A stretch of DNA of 64,000 bases from an uncultured Bacteroidales bacterium (GTDB taxonomy: Bacteria > Bacteroidota > Bacteroidia > Bacteroidales > UBA932). The notes beneath the pieces are model-generated. The model was not told the origin of the DNA. It saw only the letters and a program-made list of their open reading frames with translations, and did no database searches. Both the position numbers and the translations under genes were made by a program. Positions 46,987 to 56,357 of this stretch are shown here, piece after piece. Position 1 is the stretch's first letter; each line of letters opens with the position of its first letter. The stretch spans positions 69,375 through 133,374 of the forward strand of contig CAJOHK010000001.1 in the NCBI GenBank assembly GCA_905234285.1, read 5' to 3'.

Positions 46987-48636
46987 TTACTCCACTTCAA
47001 ACGGAAACTCTTCGTAGAGCGGTGTTCCGTTTGCCTTAGTACCCTGGATTACAATGCGGAATTTGCCGCTGTAGTCCGGGGTTTTTATGGGGATACGAAG
47101 GTCGGAGTGGCTGGAGAGCTCCAGACTGGGATGCCAGTACAGCAGCTGGCGCAGGTCCTTGCCGGAGGGCGCCTGGCCAAGGTAGGCCACAGGATAGGAA
47201 ACGCCCTTAAAGTCAATTACGCGCGTATTGTCCGGGAAGGGAAGAGCCGTAACGTAGTTCTTTTTTGACACAAAGTTCACCACGCCGTTAAAGGAGAGCG
47301 AACCCATGGCAACGGCCTGCTGATAAAGGTCGATGTCTTCCAGGAGGGTGGCGTCAAAATTGGCCAGCATACCGTGGTCTGTTATGACCACTCCGTCCAT
47401 TAGCACCAGGATGTTGTCCTGCTGGTAATGACGGGAACTGGTGGCGTCGCTTACGGTGAGACGAAGCCGCCAGGACGAGCCGCTTTTATTCATCTTTAGC
47501 TCCGGGATGAATTCTGTGCAGGTTTCCTTGATGGTGGGGAAGCGGGTGTAGTCGTCCAGGTGGTACCGTTTGAAAGACTGTCCTGCCAGCAGGAGGTCTT
47601 CCCGCTTGGGAAGGAATTCGACCAGAGTGTCCAGCGGAGCGCTGTCCTTAAGCGATGCTTTACGGGAAACGAGGTCGCCGCGCTCCGAGGCATTCAGTTT
47701 GAGAACAGGGATGGTACCCGGCGAGGGTCTGGTGAACGGGCTCTTGAGGTTAATGTGGCATTTTTTTCCGTACATGGAAACTACCTCGCACACCAGTTCC
47801 CGGTCTCCGTAGATGTTACCTGTATAAAAGCGCACCTGGCCGTTTCCGGCGGGTTTTCCCACGTAGATGTTTTCCGGCGAGCCCGCAGTAGACAGGAAAG
47901 CTGTCACATGTTCCAGGTTATTGTCGCTCTCTCCGTCGGCCTCCAGGCCTTCTACGCTGGCATAGATGATTTCTCCCTCGTATTCTGCGCTTCGGCTGCC
48001 TTCAGAGGAGGCCGATGCTTCCTGTGCGAACTGGGCTATGGTGACGGGGGTCTCGTGGGGGAGGTCGTCATCGTGGAAGACCGACACAACCAGGTTGGCG
48101 TCCTGCTCCAGGCTGGCGATGTGCAGGATGGCCTCCTTCCCCTGCTGCATGCGCACCGGGAAGGAAATGCCGAGGTCTCCCCGGGCGGCAGCGCTCCCGG
48201 CCCGGGAAGCTGGGCGCAACTCGCTGTCTCCCACAAACGCAACGCCGTCTTTGACGCGCGCCGTGCTGCTGGTATTAAAGACGGTGAGCACCTGAGAATA
48301 TTCTACACTGGCGGCGCTGCGGGCCGTGTAGCCCATGAGCCGGTAATTGCCGGTGGGGGCTCCTGCGGGGATGCGGAACGAGCCGGCTCCCCGGCCGTTA
48401 AACATCCCTATTTTGGCCTCTGTAATGCTGCCTTCGGCCGATATCAGCTCCAGATAAGATACGGCGCTAAAGCCGGTCTGACGGCCTTTGTCGTCCAGCG
48501 CATATACAGAGCAAAAGACCATATCTCCGGCAATGTAGGTGTTTCGGTCGGTGATAACGAATATACGCTCCTGGGCACGCCCAGACAGGCTGGCGGCCAG
48601 CAGAAGCATGATGCTTATAATAAGAGTCTTTTTCAT
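46987..48636 (-). CDS. Exported MG2-like protein with TonB-plug-like C-terminal region, no barrel
   Basis: A 549-residue secreted protein (signal peptide ILMLLAASLSGRAQ). Residues 25-125 look like a macroglobulin MG2 domain (DRNTYIAGDMVFCSVYALDDKGR and RIPAGAPTGNYRLMGYT). The C-terminal region has the plug-domain signature NILVLMDGVVITDHGMLANF, then a GSLSFNGVVNFVSKKNY motif, but the protein ends about 90 residues later, without a barrel. It closes a minus-strand set with DUF4249 and a TonB receptor. Role unknown; possibly an accessory surface or periplasmic factor of that receptor. Confidence 0.7.
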   Translation of the reverse strand: MKKTLIISIMLLLAASLSGRAQERIFVITDRNTYIAGDMVFCSVYALDDKGRQTGFSAVSYLELISAEGSITEAKIGMFNGRGAGSFRIPAGAPTGNYRLMGYTARSAASVEYSQVLTVFNTSSTARVKDGVAFVGDSELRPASRAGSAAARGDLGISFPVRMQQGKEAILHIASLEQDANLVVSVFHDDDLPHETPVTIAQFAQEASASSEGSRSAEYEGEIIYASVEGLEADGESDNNLEHVTAFLSTAGSPENIYVGKPAGNGQVRFYTGNIYGDRELVCEVVSMYGKKCHINLKSPFTRPSPGTIPVLKLNASERGDLVSRKASLKDSAPLDTLVEFLPKREDLLLAGQSFKRYHLDDYTRFPTIKETCTEFIPELKMNKSGSSWRLRLTVSDATSSRHYQQDNILVLMDGVVITDHGMLANFDATLLEDIDLYQQAVAMGSLSFNGVVNFVSKKNYVTALPFPDNTRVIDFKGVSYPVAYLGQAPSGKDLRQLLYWHPSLELSSHSDLRIPIKTPDYSGKFRIVIQGTKANGTPLYEEFPFEVE

Positions 48637-48642
48637 ACGCGC

Positions 48643-49764
48643 TTATTCCCAAAATGAAGGTTTTTCCTGGGTGCCGCCAGCCACAATGCAATTGATGCAC
48701 CGCTCGTGACCCCAGCCGATGCCGCTGCCCTCGTCCCGGTTCACCGATTTTACGGGGCGGTATCCGCTCACATAATAAAGGGTTTCGTAGTCCTCCGGGG
48801 AAGGAAGTACCAGGGTGTTGTCATCGGGGTAAGTTTCTATCATGTACTCGGTCCTTATGGAGGCACGCATGCTGCTCATCTGGGCGGCCCGTACCATGCC
48901 CAGGACCTGAAGCTCCGGTTTTGACTCGCAGTGCATGTTGCCGGTGAGCTGGCCCGGTTCCGGCGAAAAGAGCGTGCCGCCTATCTCCGACAATTCTTGG
49001 AGATAATGGTCGTAGCGGTATACTTCTTCCGGCATGTTGTAGGCCTTTACAAGGATGTAATACCGCTTGTGATTCCGGTTATTGGTCCTGAGGAAGGACT
49101 GTACAACGCAATCTTTGGCCAGTGTGCCGTCGGTGGAACCATAGTTGACGAGCACGGCCCCTTGGGAATTGAAGTGTTTATAGCACCAGTAGGGCGGGTA
49201 GTTCTTAATAAGAAGGTTGTATTGCCAGGTATGGGGATCTATCTCGGCCTCGGGGATGTACTCGGCGTGGAACTCCCAGTCTTCCTCATACGCGAATCCC
49301 AGGTAGCCCGTGCCTTCGCTTCCGGCCTCTACGTCGGCCAGCACATAGACGTTTCTGTCGTCGGCCCGAAAATGCACGCTCTTGATGACAGGGGGGGCAA
49401 GAGGCTCCATCCAGTCGGAGTAGTATTGCAGGCCGTCCACCTCTATGGCTGCGCGGTATTTGCGCCCGCCGGGAGCTTCTTCCGTGGGGATGGATATGTT
49501 GCTGGCAAGGACCGAGGGGCTGCTACTCATGTAGGTGTTCCCTTCCTCGTCTTCAATCCAGGCCCGGCCATGGGGCTTCTGGTAACCGGGATCCTCGCCC
49601 AGCGGGGTTAAGTAGCTCAAGTTGATGCTGCTGGTACCCCCGATGATAATGCTCCCGTCTACAACCAGGAGTGTATTCACTGCGCTATCTATTTCCGGGT
49701 TGTAGGGATAGACGCAGGCCTGTGCCAAGAACAACAGCGTTATATAGCGTATAATCTTTTTCAT
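48643..49764 (-). CDS. DUF4249 lipoprotein
   Basis: A 373-residue lipoprotein with a short signal (LLFLAQACVYPYNPE) and the DUF4249 pattern: an N-terminal beta-rich domain (LLVVDGSIIIGGTSSINLSY), a central tyrosine- and tryptophan-rich part, and the C-terminal block GGTLFSPEPGQLTGNMHCES preceding LGMVRAA. DUF4249 genes normally follow a TonB-dependent receptor in Bacteroidota, as here: the receptor stop at 49765 abuts this ATG at 49764. Probable partner of the receptor at the outer membrane; substrate unknown. Confidence 0.88.
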   Translation of the reverse strand: MKKIIRYITLLFLAQACVYPYNPEIDSAVNTLLVVDGSIIIGGTSSINLSYLTPLGEDPGYQKPHGRAWIEDEEGNTYMSSSPSVLASNISIPTEEAPGGRKYRAAIEVDGLQYYSDWMEPLAPPVIKSVHFRADDRNVYVLADVEAGSEGTGYLGFAYEEDWEFHAEYIPEAEIDPHTWQYNLLIKNYPPYWCYKHFNSQGAVLVNYGSTDGTLAKDCVVQSFLRTNNRNHKRYYILVKAYNMPEEVYRYDHYLQELSEIGGTLFSPEPGQLTGNMHCESKPELQVLGMVRAAQMSSMRASIRTEYMIETYPDDNTLVLPSPEDYETLYYVSGYRPVKSVNRDEGSGIGWGHERCINCIVAGGTQEKPSFWE

Positions 49765-52700
49765 CTAAAACAGGATATTAAGGTTCACGTAAGGTACCTG
49801 CGAGGCAAAGATGGAGAGCATGTAGCCGTTCACCGTGCCGCTGGGGCTCGTTTGGAAGAATACAGAGTAGGGATTCTTGCGGCCGGTAACATTGTACACG
49901 CCAATGGTGAGTGAAACGTGGGCAAAGGCCTTGAGGTAGTGCCCGGGGTCTATGTTAAAGGCGGCATCTACGCGGAAGTAATCCGGGATGCGGTGCGTGT
50001 TACGCTCGCTGTAGGCCAGGCGGTAGGCTCCGCCGTAGTAATACCGGCCGATGGGAATGGTGACCGGACGGCCGGTGGAGTAATCGACGTTGACCGAGAA
50101 GGAGAAGCGGCGGGTGAAGGCGAAGTTGCCCACCAGCTTGAACTCGTGCGGCTTGTCGTAGGGGGCGTTGTACCAGGCTCCGCTGTTGATGGTACCCGAG
50201 GGGTCCTGCAGCAGGCTGCGGGAGAAGCTGTAGGAAACCCAGCCCGTGAGCCGTCCGGCGGGCTTTTTGAGCATGACTTCTACGCCGAATGCGCGGCCTT
50301 GTACCGGGAGCAATTCGTTAGAGAGATTGGGGTTCATGGTGAGCACGGCGCCCGGTTTGTAGTCCAGCCCGTTGCGGGACTGCTTGTAGTAGCCTTCTAC
50401 AGAGAAGTCCAGTCCTGCGCCCAGCAGGGTCCAGTACACGCCGCCGGCGCCCTGCCAGCCCGTGGTGGGGGCAATGTCGGGGTCGCTCAGTTTCCAGGTA
50501 TCCATGGGCGATACGCCAGAGGTGTTGGAGATGAGATGGATATACTGGCGCATGGTGTTGAATCCCAGCTTGAAGGAGAGGTTGTCCAGGGGAGAATACT
50601 TGCCCGACAGCCTGAATTCCGGTCCTGCGTAGAACTTTTTGTTGGCCAGCGCCAGGAAGGTGGAGACGCGCACCCCGCCGTCCAGCGACAGTTTATCGGT
50701 GATGTTCCAGAGGTCGGAGACATAGAGCGAAGGTTCCAGTGCCGTTTCCCGGTCCATGGAACGCGGTACAACCTGGGATTCTCCGTAGGGTGTCATGATG
50801 CCCGGATCCAGGAAATAGGCCGTGAAGTCCAGTCCATAGCCGAGTTTGTGCCTTCCAAGAGGACGTTCCCGCTTGGCTTTTAAGAAGCCCTGACGGATGA
50901 AGGTTTGCAGGTCGTAGGACCAACTTTCCAGGTTGTGTATGGCGATATTATTGGAATAATGGTCATAGCCGCCGCTGAGCTTGAAAGTGGAGCCGTCGTC
51001 GCCCTTGTACCGGTAGGTGGCCGAGGCGTTGATGTTGGTGTAGCGGAAGGTAGTGTCGCCGCTAAAGGAGAAGCGGTCGTTGGCAAAGTAGCCGAACAGC
51101 TCCAGGGAGTGGTGCTTGTCAAAGTGGTGGCTCAGGCCCAGGTTGGCATCACCGAATCCGGCACCGCCGTTGGCGTAGGCGCTGTTGGCCGGCAGAAGCT
51201 TGAGAATCCAGTCGCTGTAGGTGATGCGTCCGCCGGCAATAAAGCTGGTTTTTCCTTTGGCCAGCGGCCCTTCAATGTGCACGCGGCTGGTAAGGAGGCC
51301 GATTCCCACCGAGCCCTTGATCTTTTGCAGGTTGCCCTCTTTTGCTTTTACGCTCAGCACCGAGGATATGCGCCCGCCATATTCGGCCGGGATGGAGCTC
51401 TTGTACAGTTCTACGCTCTCTACCATGTCCGGGTTAAATGCCGAGAACATGCCAAAGAGGTGGCTGGGGTTGTAGATGGTGTTGTCGCCGAACATGATGA
51501 GGTTCTGGTCGGCCGAGCCGCCGCGCACGTTAAAGCCGCCGGAGGCCTCGCCCACGCTCTTTACGCCCGGCAGGGTGAGCACGGCCTTGATGATGTCACC
51601 CTCGCCAAAGGCCGAGGGGATTTTCCCCATGGTTTTCATGCTCACGTTTTCTACGCCCATGGCGGTGGTGCGGTGCTGCTGCATGCTCTCGGCCGAGATG
51701 ATGGAGCCCTTGAGGAGGGTGATTTTCTCGGTCATCACTATGTCCAGGGAGCCGTTGGATTCCAGTACCACCTTGAGCGCCAGGTCTTCTTTGGACTCGG
51801 CGTTGTAGTTTAGCATGTTCTCTCCCAGGGGGAGCGTAATGCTGTAATGGCCTTTAGCGTCGCTGCGTACGTAGGTGTGGGTGTTGTCGTCAAAGATAAC
51901 CACCCCGGGGAGCGGAGCTCCGCTCTCGGCCTCAAAAACGGTTCCAGAGATGCTTGCGCGCCCGTTTTGCGATTTCCCGCCATCCTGTCCGATGACGTAT
52001 AGTTTGTTTCGGAAAGTGGCGGTGAGGGCATTGTTCTGATAGGTTACCGTGGTGGTGTCGGTGGCCTTTCTTTCCTCAAAGTATCCCTCCGGCAGGCCGA
52101 TACCGCCGGCGCTGGCCGTGGAGGCAGGCAGGAGGCCGTCGGTGCTTTGACCCTCCAGGGGGTGCCACTGGTCCTTGCTCCAGTTCAGGGGACTCAACTG
52201 CGGGTTGTACACTTCCTTCATTCGTGACTGGGCCGCGCGGTTGCGGATACTGTGCACCTGGCCGTTCTCCAAGGTGTAATATCGTTCCTCCTTCACGAAA
52301 TAGGTTACCACGGCAGGGTTGTAGTTCCCGTCCAATTCCAGGATTTCTTTGGAGGTGGCTACGTTGCCGGTTTGGCTTCTGAACCGTTTGTACGTTTGCA
52401 GCAAGAGGGGTTTTTCCCCATCTCGGACTACTTCGAAATATCCTTCCGGGGCGCTGGAATAGCCCATATAACGCAGGTTCACGAAGCGTTTGCCGTCCAT
52501 GCCGAACCAGCTCACCTGGTCCCGGTACAGGATAATGCCGGCCGACATGGCATCGGGCCGCACCACCAGTTCCTGGGCATAGGCGTCCAGGTTCAGGAAT
52601 ATATGGTTGTAATACTTGCCGTTATACATCACTTCTCCCTCCTGGAATTTGCGTGTTTCCAGGAAGAAAGTGCCGTTGTATTTGAACGGATATTTGTTTT

Positions 52701-52827
52701 GCAGCCGGCCCCTGAAGAGGGTGGCCTGGCTGCCGGCGTCTTGTAAGTAACCGCTCAGCTCTTTGTCCTGCGCTCCTGCGGGTACTGCCACTAGGAGGGA
52801 AAGGGCCAAGGGAAGTAATCTTTTCAT
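49765..52827 (-). CDS. TonB-dependent receptor with carboxypeptidase-regulatory-like domain
   Basis: A 1020-residue outer-membrane receptor. I start at the ATG at 52827 (MKRLLPLALSLLVAVPAGAQ), a clean signal peptide; an in-frame ATG 12 bp upstream overlaps hflX. Residues to about 290 form an unusual extra N-terminal domain. Then come a regulatory-like domain (SISGTVFEAESGAPLPGVVIFDD), a plug with GGFNVRGGSADQNLIMFGDNT, and a barrel ending VPYVNLNILF. It belongs to the FecA-like non-SusC class paired with DUF4249. Substrate unknown. Confidence 0.92.
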   Translation of the reverse strand: MKRLLPLALSLLVAVPAGAQDKELSGYLQDAGSQATLFRGRLQNKYPFKYNGTFFLETRKFQEGEVMYNGKYYNHIFLNLDAYAQELVVRPDAMSAGIILYRDQVSWFGMDGKRFVNLRYMGYSSAPEGYFEVVRDGEKPLLLQTYKRFRSQTGNVATSKEILELDGNYNPAVVTYFVKEERYYTLENGQVHSIRNRAAQSRMKEVYNPQLSPLNWSKDQWHPLEGQSTDGLLPASTASAGGIGLPEGYFEERKATDTTTVTYQNNALTATFRNKLYVIGQDGGKSQNGRASISGTVFEAESGAPLPGVVIFDDNTHTYVRSDAKGHYSITLPLGENMLNYNAESKEDLALKVVLESNGSLDIVMTEKITLLKGSIISAESMQQHRTTAMGVENVSMKTMGKIPSAFGEGDIIKAVLTLPGVKSVGEASGGFNVRGGSADQNLIMFGDNTIYNPSHLFGMFSAFNPDMVESVELYKSSIPAEYGGRISSVLSVKAKEGNLQKIKGSVGIGLLTSRVHIEGPLAKGKTSFIAGGRITYSDWILKLLPANSAYANGGAGFGDANLGLSHHFDKHHSLELFGYFANDRFSFSGDTTFRYTNINASATYRYKGDDGSTFKLSGGYDHYSNNIAIHNLESWSYDLQTFIRQGFLKAKRERPLGRHKLGYGLDFTAYFLDPGIMTPYGESQVVPRSMDRETALEPSLYVSDLWNITDKLSLDGGVRVSTFLALANKKFYAGPEFRLSGKYSPLDNLSFKLGFNTMRQYIHLISNTSGVSPMDTWKLSDPDIAPTTGWQGAGGVYWTLLGAGLDFSVEGYYKQSRNGLDYKPGAVLTMNPNLSNELLPVQGRAFGVEVMLKKPAGRLTGWVSYSFSRSLLQDPSGTINSGAWYNAPYDKPHEFKLVGNFAFTRRFSFSVNVDYSTGRPVTIPIGRYYYGGAYRLAYSERNTHRIPDYFRVDAAFNIDPGHYLKAFAHVSLTIGVYNVTGRKNPYSVFFQTSPSGTVNGYMLSIFASQVPYVNLNILF

Positions 52828-52832
52828 TCCGT

Positions 52833-54017
52833 TTACCATAGGAAATTATTGAAGGGATAGCGCCCGGCGTGCAGCTCGGCTACTATCTTGTAGATATCGT
52901 TACGCAGTTTTTCGATGCCGATTTTCTCCTTGGCCGAGATAAAGATGCAGGGGGTCTTTTCCTCGGCAATCCAGCTGTGCTTGAGCTCGTCCAGGGTGCG
53001 GTTGATGGGCTGCTTGGGCGTGAGGGAGAACTCGTCGTAGGGCTCGTAGGTGTAGGCGTCCACCTTGTTGAAGACCACCAGTACGGGCTTACCGTCGGCC
53101 TTGATGTCGTGGAGGGTATTCTCCACAACGGTCATCTGCTCCTCAAAGTCGGGGTGCGAGATGTCTACCACGTGCAGCAGGACATCGGCCTCGCGTACCT
53201 CGTCCAGGGTGCTCTTGAAGGCCTCTACCAGCTGGGTGGGCAGCTTGCGGATGAACCCTACGGTGTCGCTCAGGAGGAAGGGGACGTTCTCGATGACCAC
53301 TTTGCGCACGGTGGTGTCCAGGGTGGCGAAGAGTTTGTTCTCGGCAAAGACGTCGCTCTTGGCCAGGAGGTTCATGAGGGTGCTTTTGCCAACGTTGGTG
53401 TAACCCACCAGGGCCAGGCGTACCAGACTGCCGCGGTTGCTGCGCTGCGTGGCCATTTGCCGGTCTACCTTTTTGAGGTCTTCCTTGAGCTTGGAGATGC
53501 GCTGCTTCACAATTCGGCGGTCTATCTCTATCTGGGTTTCACCCATACCGCCGCGGGTGCCCATGCCGCCCCGCTGTCGCTCCAGGTGGGTCCACATGCC
53601 GGCCAGGCGGGGGAGCATGTAGTTGTAGTGCGCCAGCTCCACCTGCATTTTGGCGTAGGCGGTTTTGGCCCGCTGGGCAAAGATTTCCAGGATGAGGCTG
53701 GTGCGGTCGATGACATCGGAGCAGTCGATGACTTTCTCGATGTTGCGCTGCTGCATGCCGGTGAGCTCGTCGTCAAAGATTACGTACTCTATCTCGTTCT
53801 CCTGGCAGTAGTCTTTGATTTCCTGCAGCTTGCCCGGGCCGATGTAGGTGGCTTTGTCGGGCCGGTCCATGCGCTGGGTGAACATTTTGTCGCCAACGGC
53901 ACCTGCGGTCTCGGCCAGAAACTGCAGCTCGTCCAGATATTCTTTTACTTTGCGCTCGCCGCCTTTTTCCAGGATCACACCCACAAAGACGGCTTTGTTG
54001 GTCTTGAATACACTCAT
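52833..54017 (-). CDS. hflX: Ribosome-associated GTPase HflX
   Basis: A 394-residue GTPase that binds the 50S subunit and splits stalled ribosomes. The HflX N-terminal domain has the glycine-rich block QRGGMGTRGGMGETQIEIDRR before a coiled segment. The G domain has G1 GYTNVGKST, G3 DTVGFIRKLP and G4 NKVD. The gene diverges from ybeY across shared, back-to-back promoter boxes (54026-54042); the hflX box ends 8 nt before the ATG. The stop lies 6 bp before the TonB receptor ATG, so read-through to that gene is possible. Confidence 0.97.
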   Translation of the reverse strand: MSVFKTNKAVFVGVILEKGGERKVKEYLDELQFLAETAGAVGDKMFTQRMDRPDKATYIGPGKLQEIKDYCQENEIEYVIFDDELTGMQQRNIEKVIDCSDVIDRTSLILEIFAQRAKTAYAKMQVELAHYNYMLPRLAGMWTHLERQRGGMGTRGGMGETQIEIDRRIVKQRISKLKEDLKKVDRQMATQRSNRGSLVRLALVGYTNVGKSTLMNLLAKSDVFAENKLFATLDTTVRKVVIENVPFLLSDTVGFIRKLPTQLVEAFKSTLDEVREADVLLHVVDISHPDFEEQMTVVENTLHDIKADGKPVLVVFNKVDAYTYEPYDEFSLTPKQPINRTLDELKHSWIAEEKTPCIFISAKEKIGIEKLRNDIYKIVAELHAGRYPFNNFLW

Positions 54018-54025
54018 AACTCGCG

Positions 54026-54042
54026 CAAATTTAGTAAATTTG
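54026..54042. promoter_or_regulatory. Back-to-back promoter boxes for hflX (-) and ybeY (+)
   Basis: TAAATTTG on the minus strand (54026-54033) and TAAATTTG on the plus strand (54035-54042) are separated by one base, making a near-perfect palindrome flanked by GCG/CGC. Both fit TAnnTTTG. RNA polymerase could occupy only one direction at a time. Confidence 0.65.
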
Positions 54043-54058
54043 CGGCAAACTTTTGTAT

Positions 54059-54478
54059 ATGGTTTCTTATTTTACCGAGGATATTCGCTTTGAGTATAAG
54101 GAGAAGCGGCTTACTTCACGCTGGCTCAAGTTTGTGGCCGAGAGTGAGAACAAGCGCATCGGCGATATCGCCTTGATATTTTGTTCCGATAATTATATTC
54201 TTGATGTCAATATAAAATATCTGCAACACGATTATTATACAGATATTATTACCTTCGATTACTGTGAAGGCAACCGCATGTCGGGAGACCTGTTTATTTC
54301 CATAGATTCGGTGCGCGAGAATGCCTCTTTTTATGGGGTAGAGTTTGCCGATGAACTCAACCGCGTGATTGTTCATGGCCTGCTGCATTTGATGGGCTAT
54401 GACGACCATACCGAGGAGGATATTGCCGTGATGCGTGCCAAGGAAAACTATTATCTGTCCCAGCGACCCAATCTATGA
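54059..54478 (+). CDS. ybeY: Endoribonuclease YbeY (rRNA maturation factor)
   Basis: A zinc-dependent RNase for 16S rRNA 3' maturation and ribosome quality control. With the ATG at 54059 it is 139 residues. The zinc site is HGLLHLMGYDDH (His106, His110, His117), preceded by conserved YLQHDYYTDIITFDY and MSGDLFISIDSV. An ATG 6 bp upstream is possible but less conserved. The stop overlaps the mnmG start (ATGA). Confidence 0.95.
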   Translation: MVSYFTEDIRFEYKEKRLTSRWLKFVAESENKRIGDIALIFCSDNYILDVNIKYLQHDYYTDIITFDYCEGNRMSGDLFISIDSVRENASFYGVEFADELNRVIVHGLLHLMGYDDHTEEDIAVMRAKENYYLSQRPNL

Positions 54479-56340
54479 ACCAGCATTTCGATGTGATTGT
54501 GATGGGCGGTGGACACGCCGGATGTGAAGCCGCCATGGCTGCGGCGGGTATGGGGTCGTCGGTTCTGCTGCTCACACCTGATCTGAATGGTCTTGCCAAG
54601 ATGAGCTGCAACCCGGCGGTTGGAGGAATTGCCAAAGGACAGATTGTCCGTGAGATTGACGCTCTGGGCGGATACTCGGCCCTGGTGACCGACGCTGCCA
54701 CGCTTCAGTTCCGCATGCTCAACCGTTCCAAGGGACCGGCCATGTGGAGTCCCCGAGCCCAGTGCGATAAACAGCTCTTTTCGGCAATATGGCTCTCTAA
54801 GCTTCTAAGTTGCTCTAAATTAAGCATTTACGCCGATTTTGCGGTAAATCTTCTCTTTGAGAATGCAAAAATTGTGGGCGTGTCCACCACTACCGGGGCA
54901 ATTTTCTACGCTAAAGCCTTTATTTTGACGGCTGGCACCTTCCTGAATGGCAAGATGTACATAGGTCAGCATACCTTCGAAGGTGGACGCATTGGAGAGA
55001 AAGCTTCTTATGGGATCTCCGATCAGTTGGCCGCTTTTGGTATTCCAACAGCCCGCATGAAGACGGGTACTCCGCCGCGAATCGATTTTAGGTCGGTGGA
55101 TACTTCACGGTTGCAGCCGCAGCCCGGTGACTCTGAGCCTGAGCGTTTCTCCTTCTTGGACGTTCCCTCTTCTGTCCAGCAGGAGGGTCAGCAGATGAAC
55201 TGTTATCTGCTGCATACCAACGAGAGGGTGCACGATATCTTACGTACCGGTTTTGACCGTTCACCTCTGTTTACCGGACGCATTCAAGGGAAGGGGCCTC
55301 GTTACTGCCCCAGCATTGAAGACAAGCTGCGTACCTTCCCCGAGAATGACGCGCATCAGCTATTCCTGGAGCCCGAGGGTAAGAATTCTCCCGAATATTA
55401 TCTTCAGGGCTTCTCGTCCTCTTTACCGCTTGAAGTCCAATTAGAAGCGGTTCATGCTATTGAGGGTCTGGAGAATGCCATCTTCTTTAAGCCGGCTTAT
55501 GCTGTAGAATATGACTACTTTGATCCTCAGTATCTGCACTATTCTTTGCGCTCCAAGGTGGTAGAGAATTTGTTCCTGGCGGGTCAGGTGAATGGTACAA
55601 CCGGCTATGAAGAAGCAGCCGCACAGGGGATTATGGCGGGTATGAATGCCCACTTGTTCCTTCAGGAGAAGGAGCCATTTGTGCTTCGCCGTGATCAGGC
55701 TTATATTGGCGTTTTGATCGATGACCTTATTAATAAAGGGGTAGATGAGCCCTATCGCATGTTCACTTCCCGGGCCGAATATCGCATTTTGTTGAGACAG
55801 GACAATGCCGATTTCCGTTTGACAGCTTTATCTCATGAGCTCGGATTGGCTTCGGATTCTCGTTACGCCGCCATGATGAAGAAGCAGGAACAAGTGCAGG
55901 AACTTACGGATATCTGCGAGCGCACCAAGATGCGCCAGGATGTGGTGAATGAGTATTTGACTTCTGTTGGCTCTACTCCCCTCTCTGAGTCTAAGCATTT
56001 GAAAGAGCTCGTTGCCAGACCAGAGCTTAATCTGTCGGATCTTTTGAATTTTGTTCCACGTGGAACATTTTCTTTTACTCCAGATGTCATAACAGCCGTT
56101 GAGGTTGTTATTAAGTATGCTGGTTACATCGAGAGAGAAAAGCTGCAAGCCGAGAAGAATAACCGACTCGAGTATATTCGTATCCCTGCCGGTTTTGACT
56201 TTGATCATTTACAGGCCTTATCCATTGAGTGTCGCCAAAAACTGAAAAGATATAAGCCCGAGACTATCGCTCAGGCTTCCAGAATCTCCGGTGTTTCTCC
56301 GGCCGATATTTCGGTGCTACTCGTCTACTTCGGGCGATAA
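54475..56340 (+). CDS. mnmG: tRNA uridine-5-carboxymethylaminomethyl modification enzyme MnmG (GidA)
   Basis: A 621-residue FAD enzyme that with MnmE modifies the wobble uridine of tRNAs. Evidence: N-terminal FAD motif VMGGGHAGCEAAMAAAGMG, MSCNPAVGGIAKGQIVREIDALGG, RMKTGTPPRIDFRSVD, GPRYCPSIEDK, and QVNGTTGYEEAAAQGIMAGMNA. Length is normal. The DNA carries a parS-like palindrome at 56052-56067, encoding VPRGT in a variable region near the C-terminus. It is translationally coupled to ybeY and converges on ruvA. Confidence 0.98.
   Translation: MNQHFDVIVMGGGHAGCEAAMAAAGMGSSVLLLTPDLNGLAKMSCNPAVGGIAKGQIVREIDALGGYSALVTDAATLQFRMLNRSKGPAMWSPRAQCDKQLFSAIWLSKLLSCSKLSIYADFAVNLLFENAKIVGVSTTTGAIFYAKAFILTAGTFLNGKMYIGQHTFEGGRIGEKASYGISDQLAAFGIPTARMKTGTPPRIDFRSVDTSRLQPQPGDSEPERFSFLDVPSSVQQEGQQMNCYLLHTNERVHDILRTGFDRSPLFTGRIQGKGPRYCPSIEDKLRTFPENDAHQLFLEPEGKNSPEYYLQGFSSSLPLEVQLEAVHAIEGLENAIFFKPAYAVEYDYFDPQYLHYSLRSKVVENLFLAGQVNGTTGYEEAAAQGIMAGMNAHLFLQEKEPFVLRRDQAYIGVLIDDLINKGVDEPYRMFTSRAEYRILLRQDNADFRLTALSHELGLASDSRYAAMMKKQEQVQELTDICERTKMRQDVVNEYLTSVGSTPLSESKHLKELVARPELNLSDLLNFVPRGTFSFTPDVITAVEVVIKYAGYIEREKLQAEKNNRLEYIRIPAGFDFDHLQALSIECRQKLKRYKPETIAQASRISGVSPADISVLLVYFGR
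56052..56067. promoter_or_regulatory. parS-like centromere site inside mnmG
   Basis: TGTTCCACGTGGAACA, a perfect 16-bp palindrome two changes from the widespread parS consensus TGTTTCACGTGAAACA. Likely ParB binding site. Confidence 0.75.
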
Positions 56341-56341
56341 T

Positions 56342-56357
56342 TGTTCCACGTGGAACG
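56342..56357. promoter_or_regulatory. parS-like site in the mnmG-ruvA gap
   Basis: TGTTCCACGTGGAACG matches the site inside mnmG at 15 of 16 positions and fills the 17-bp convergent gap between mnmG and ruvA. Confidence 0.75.
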
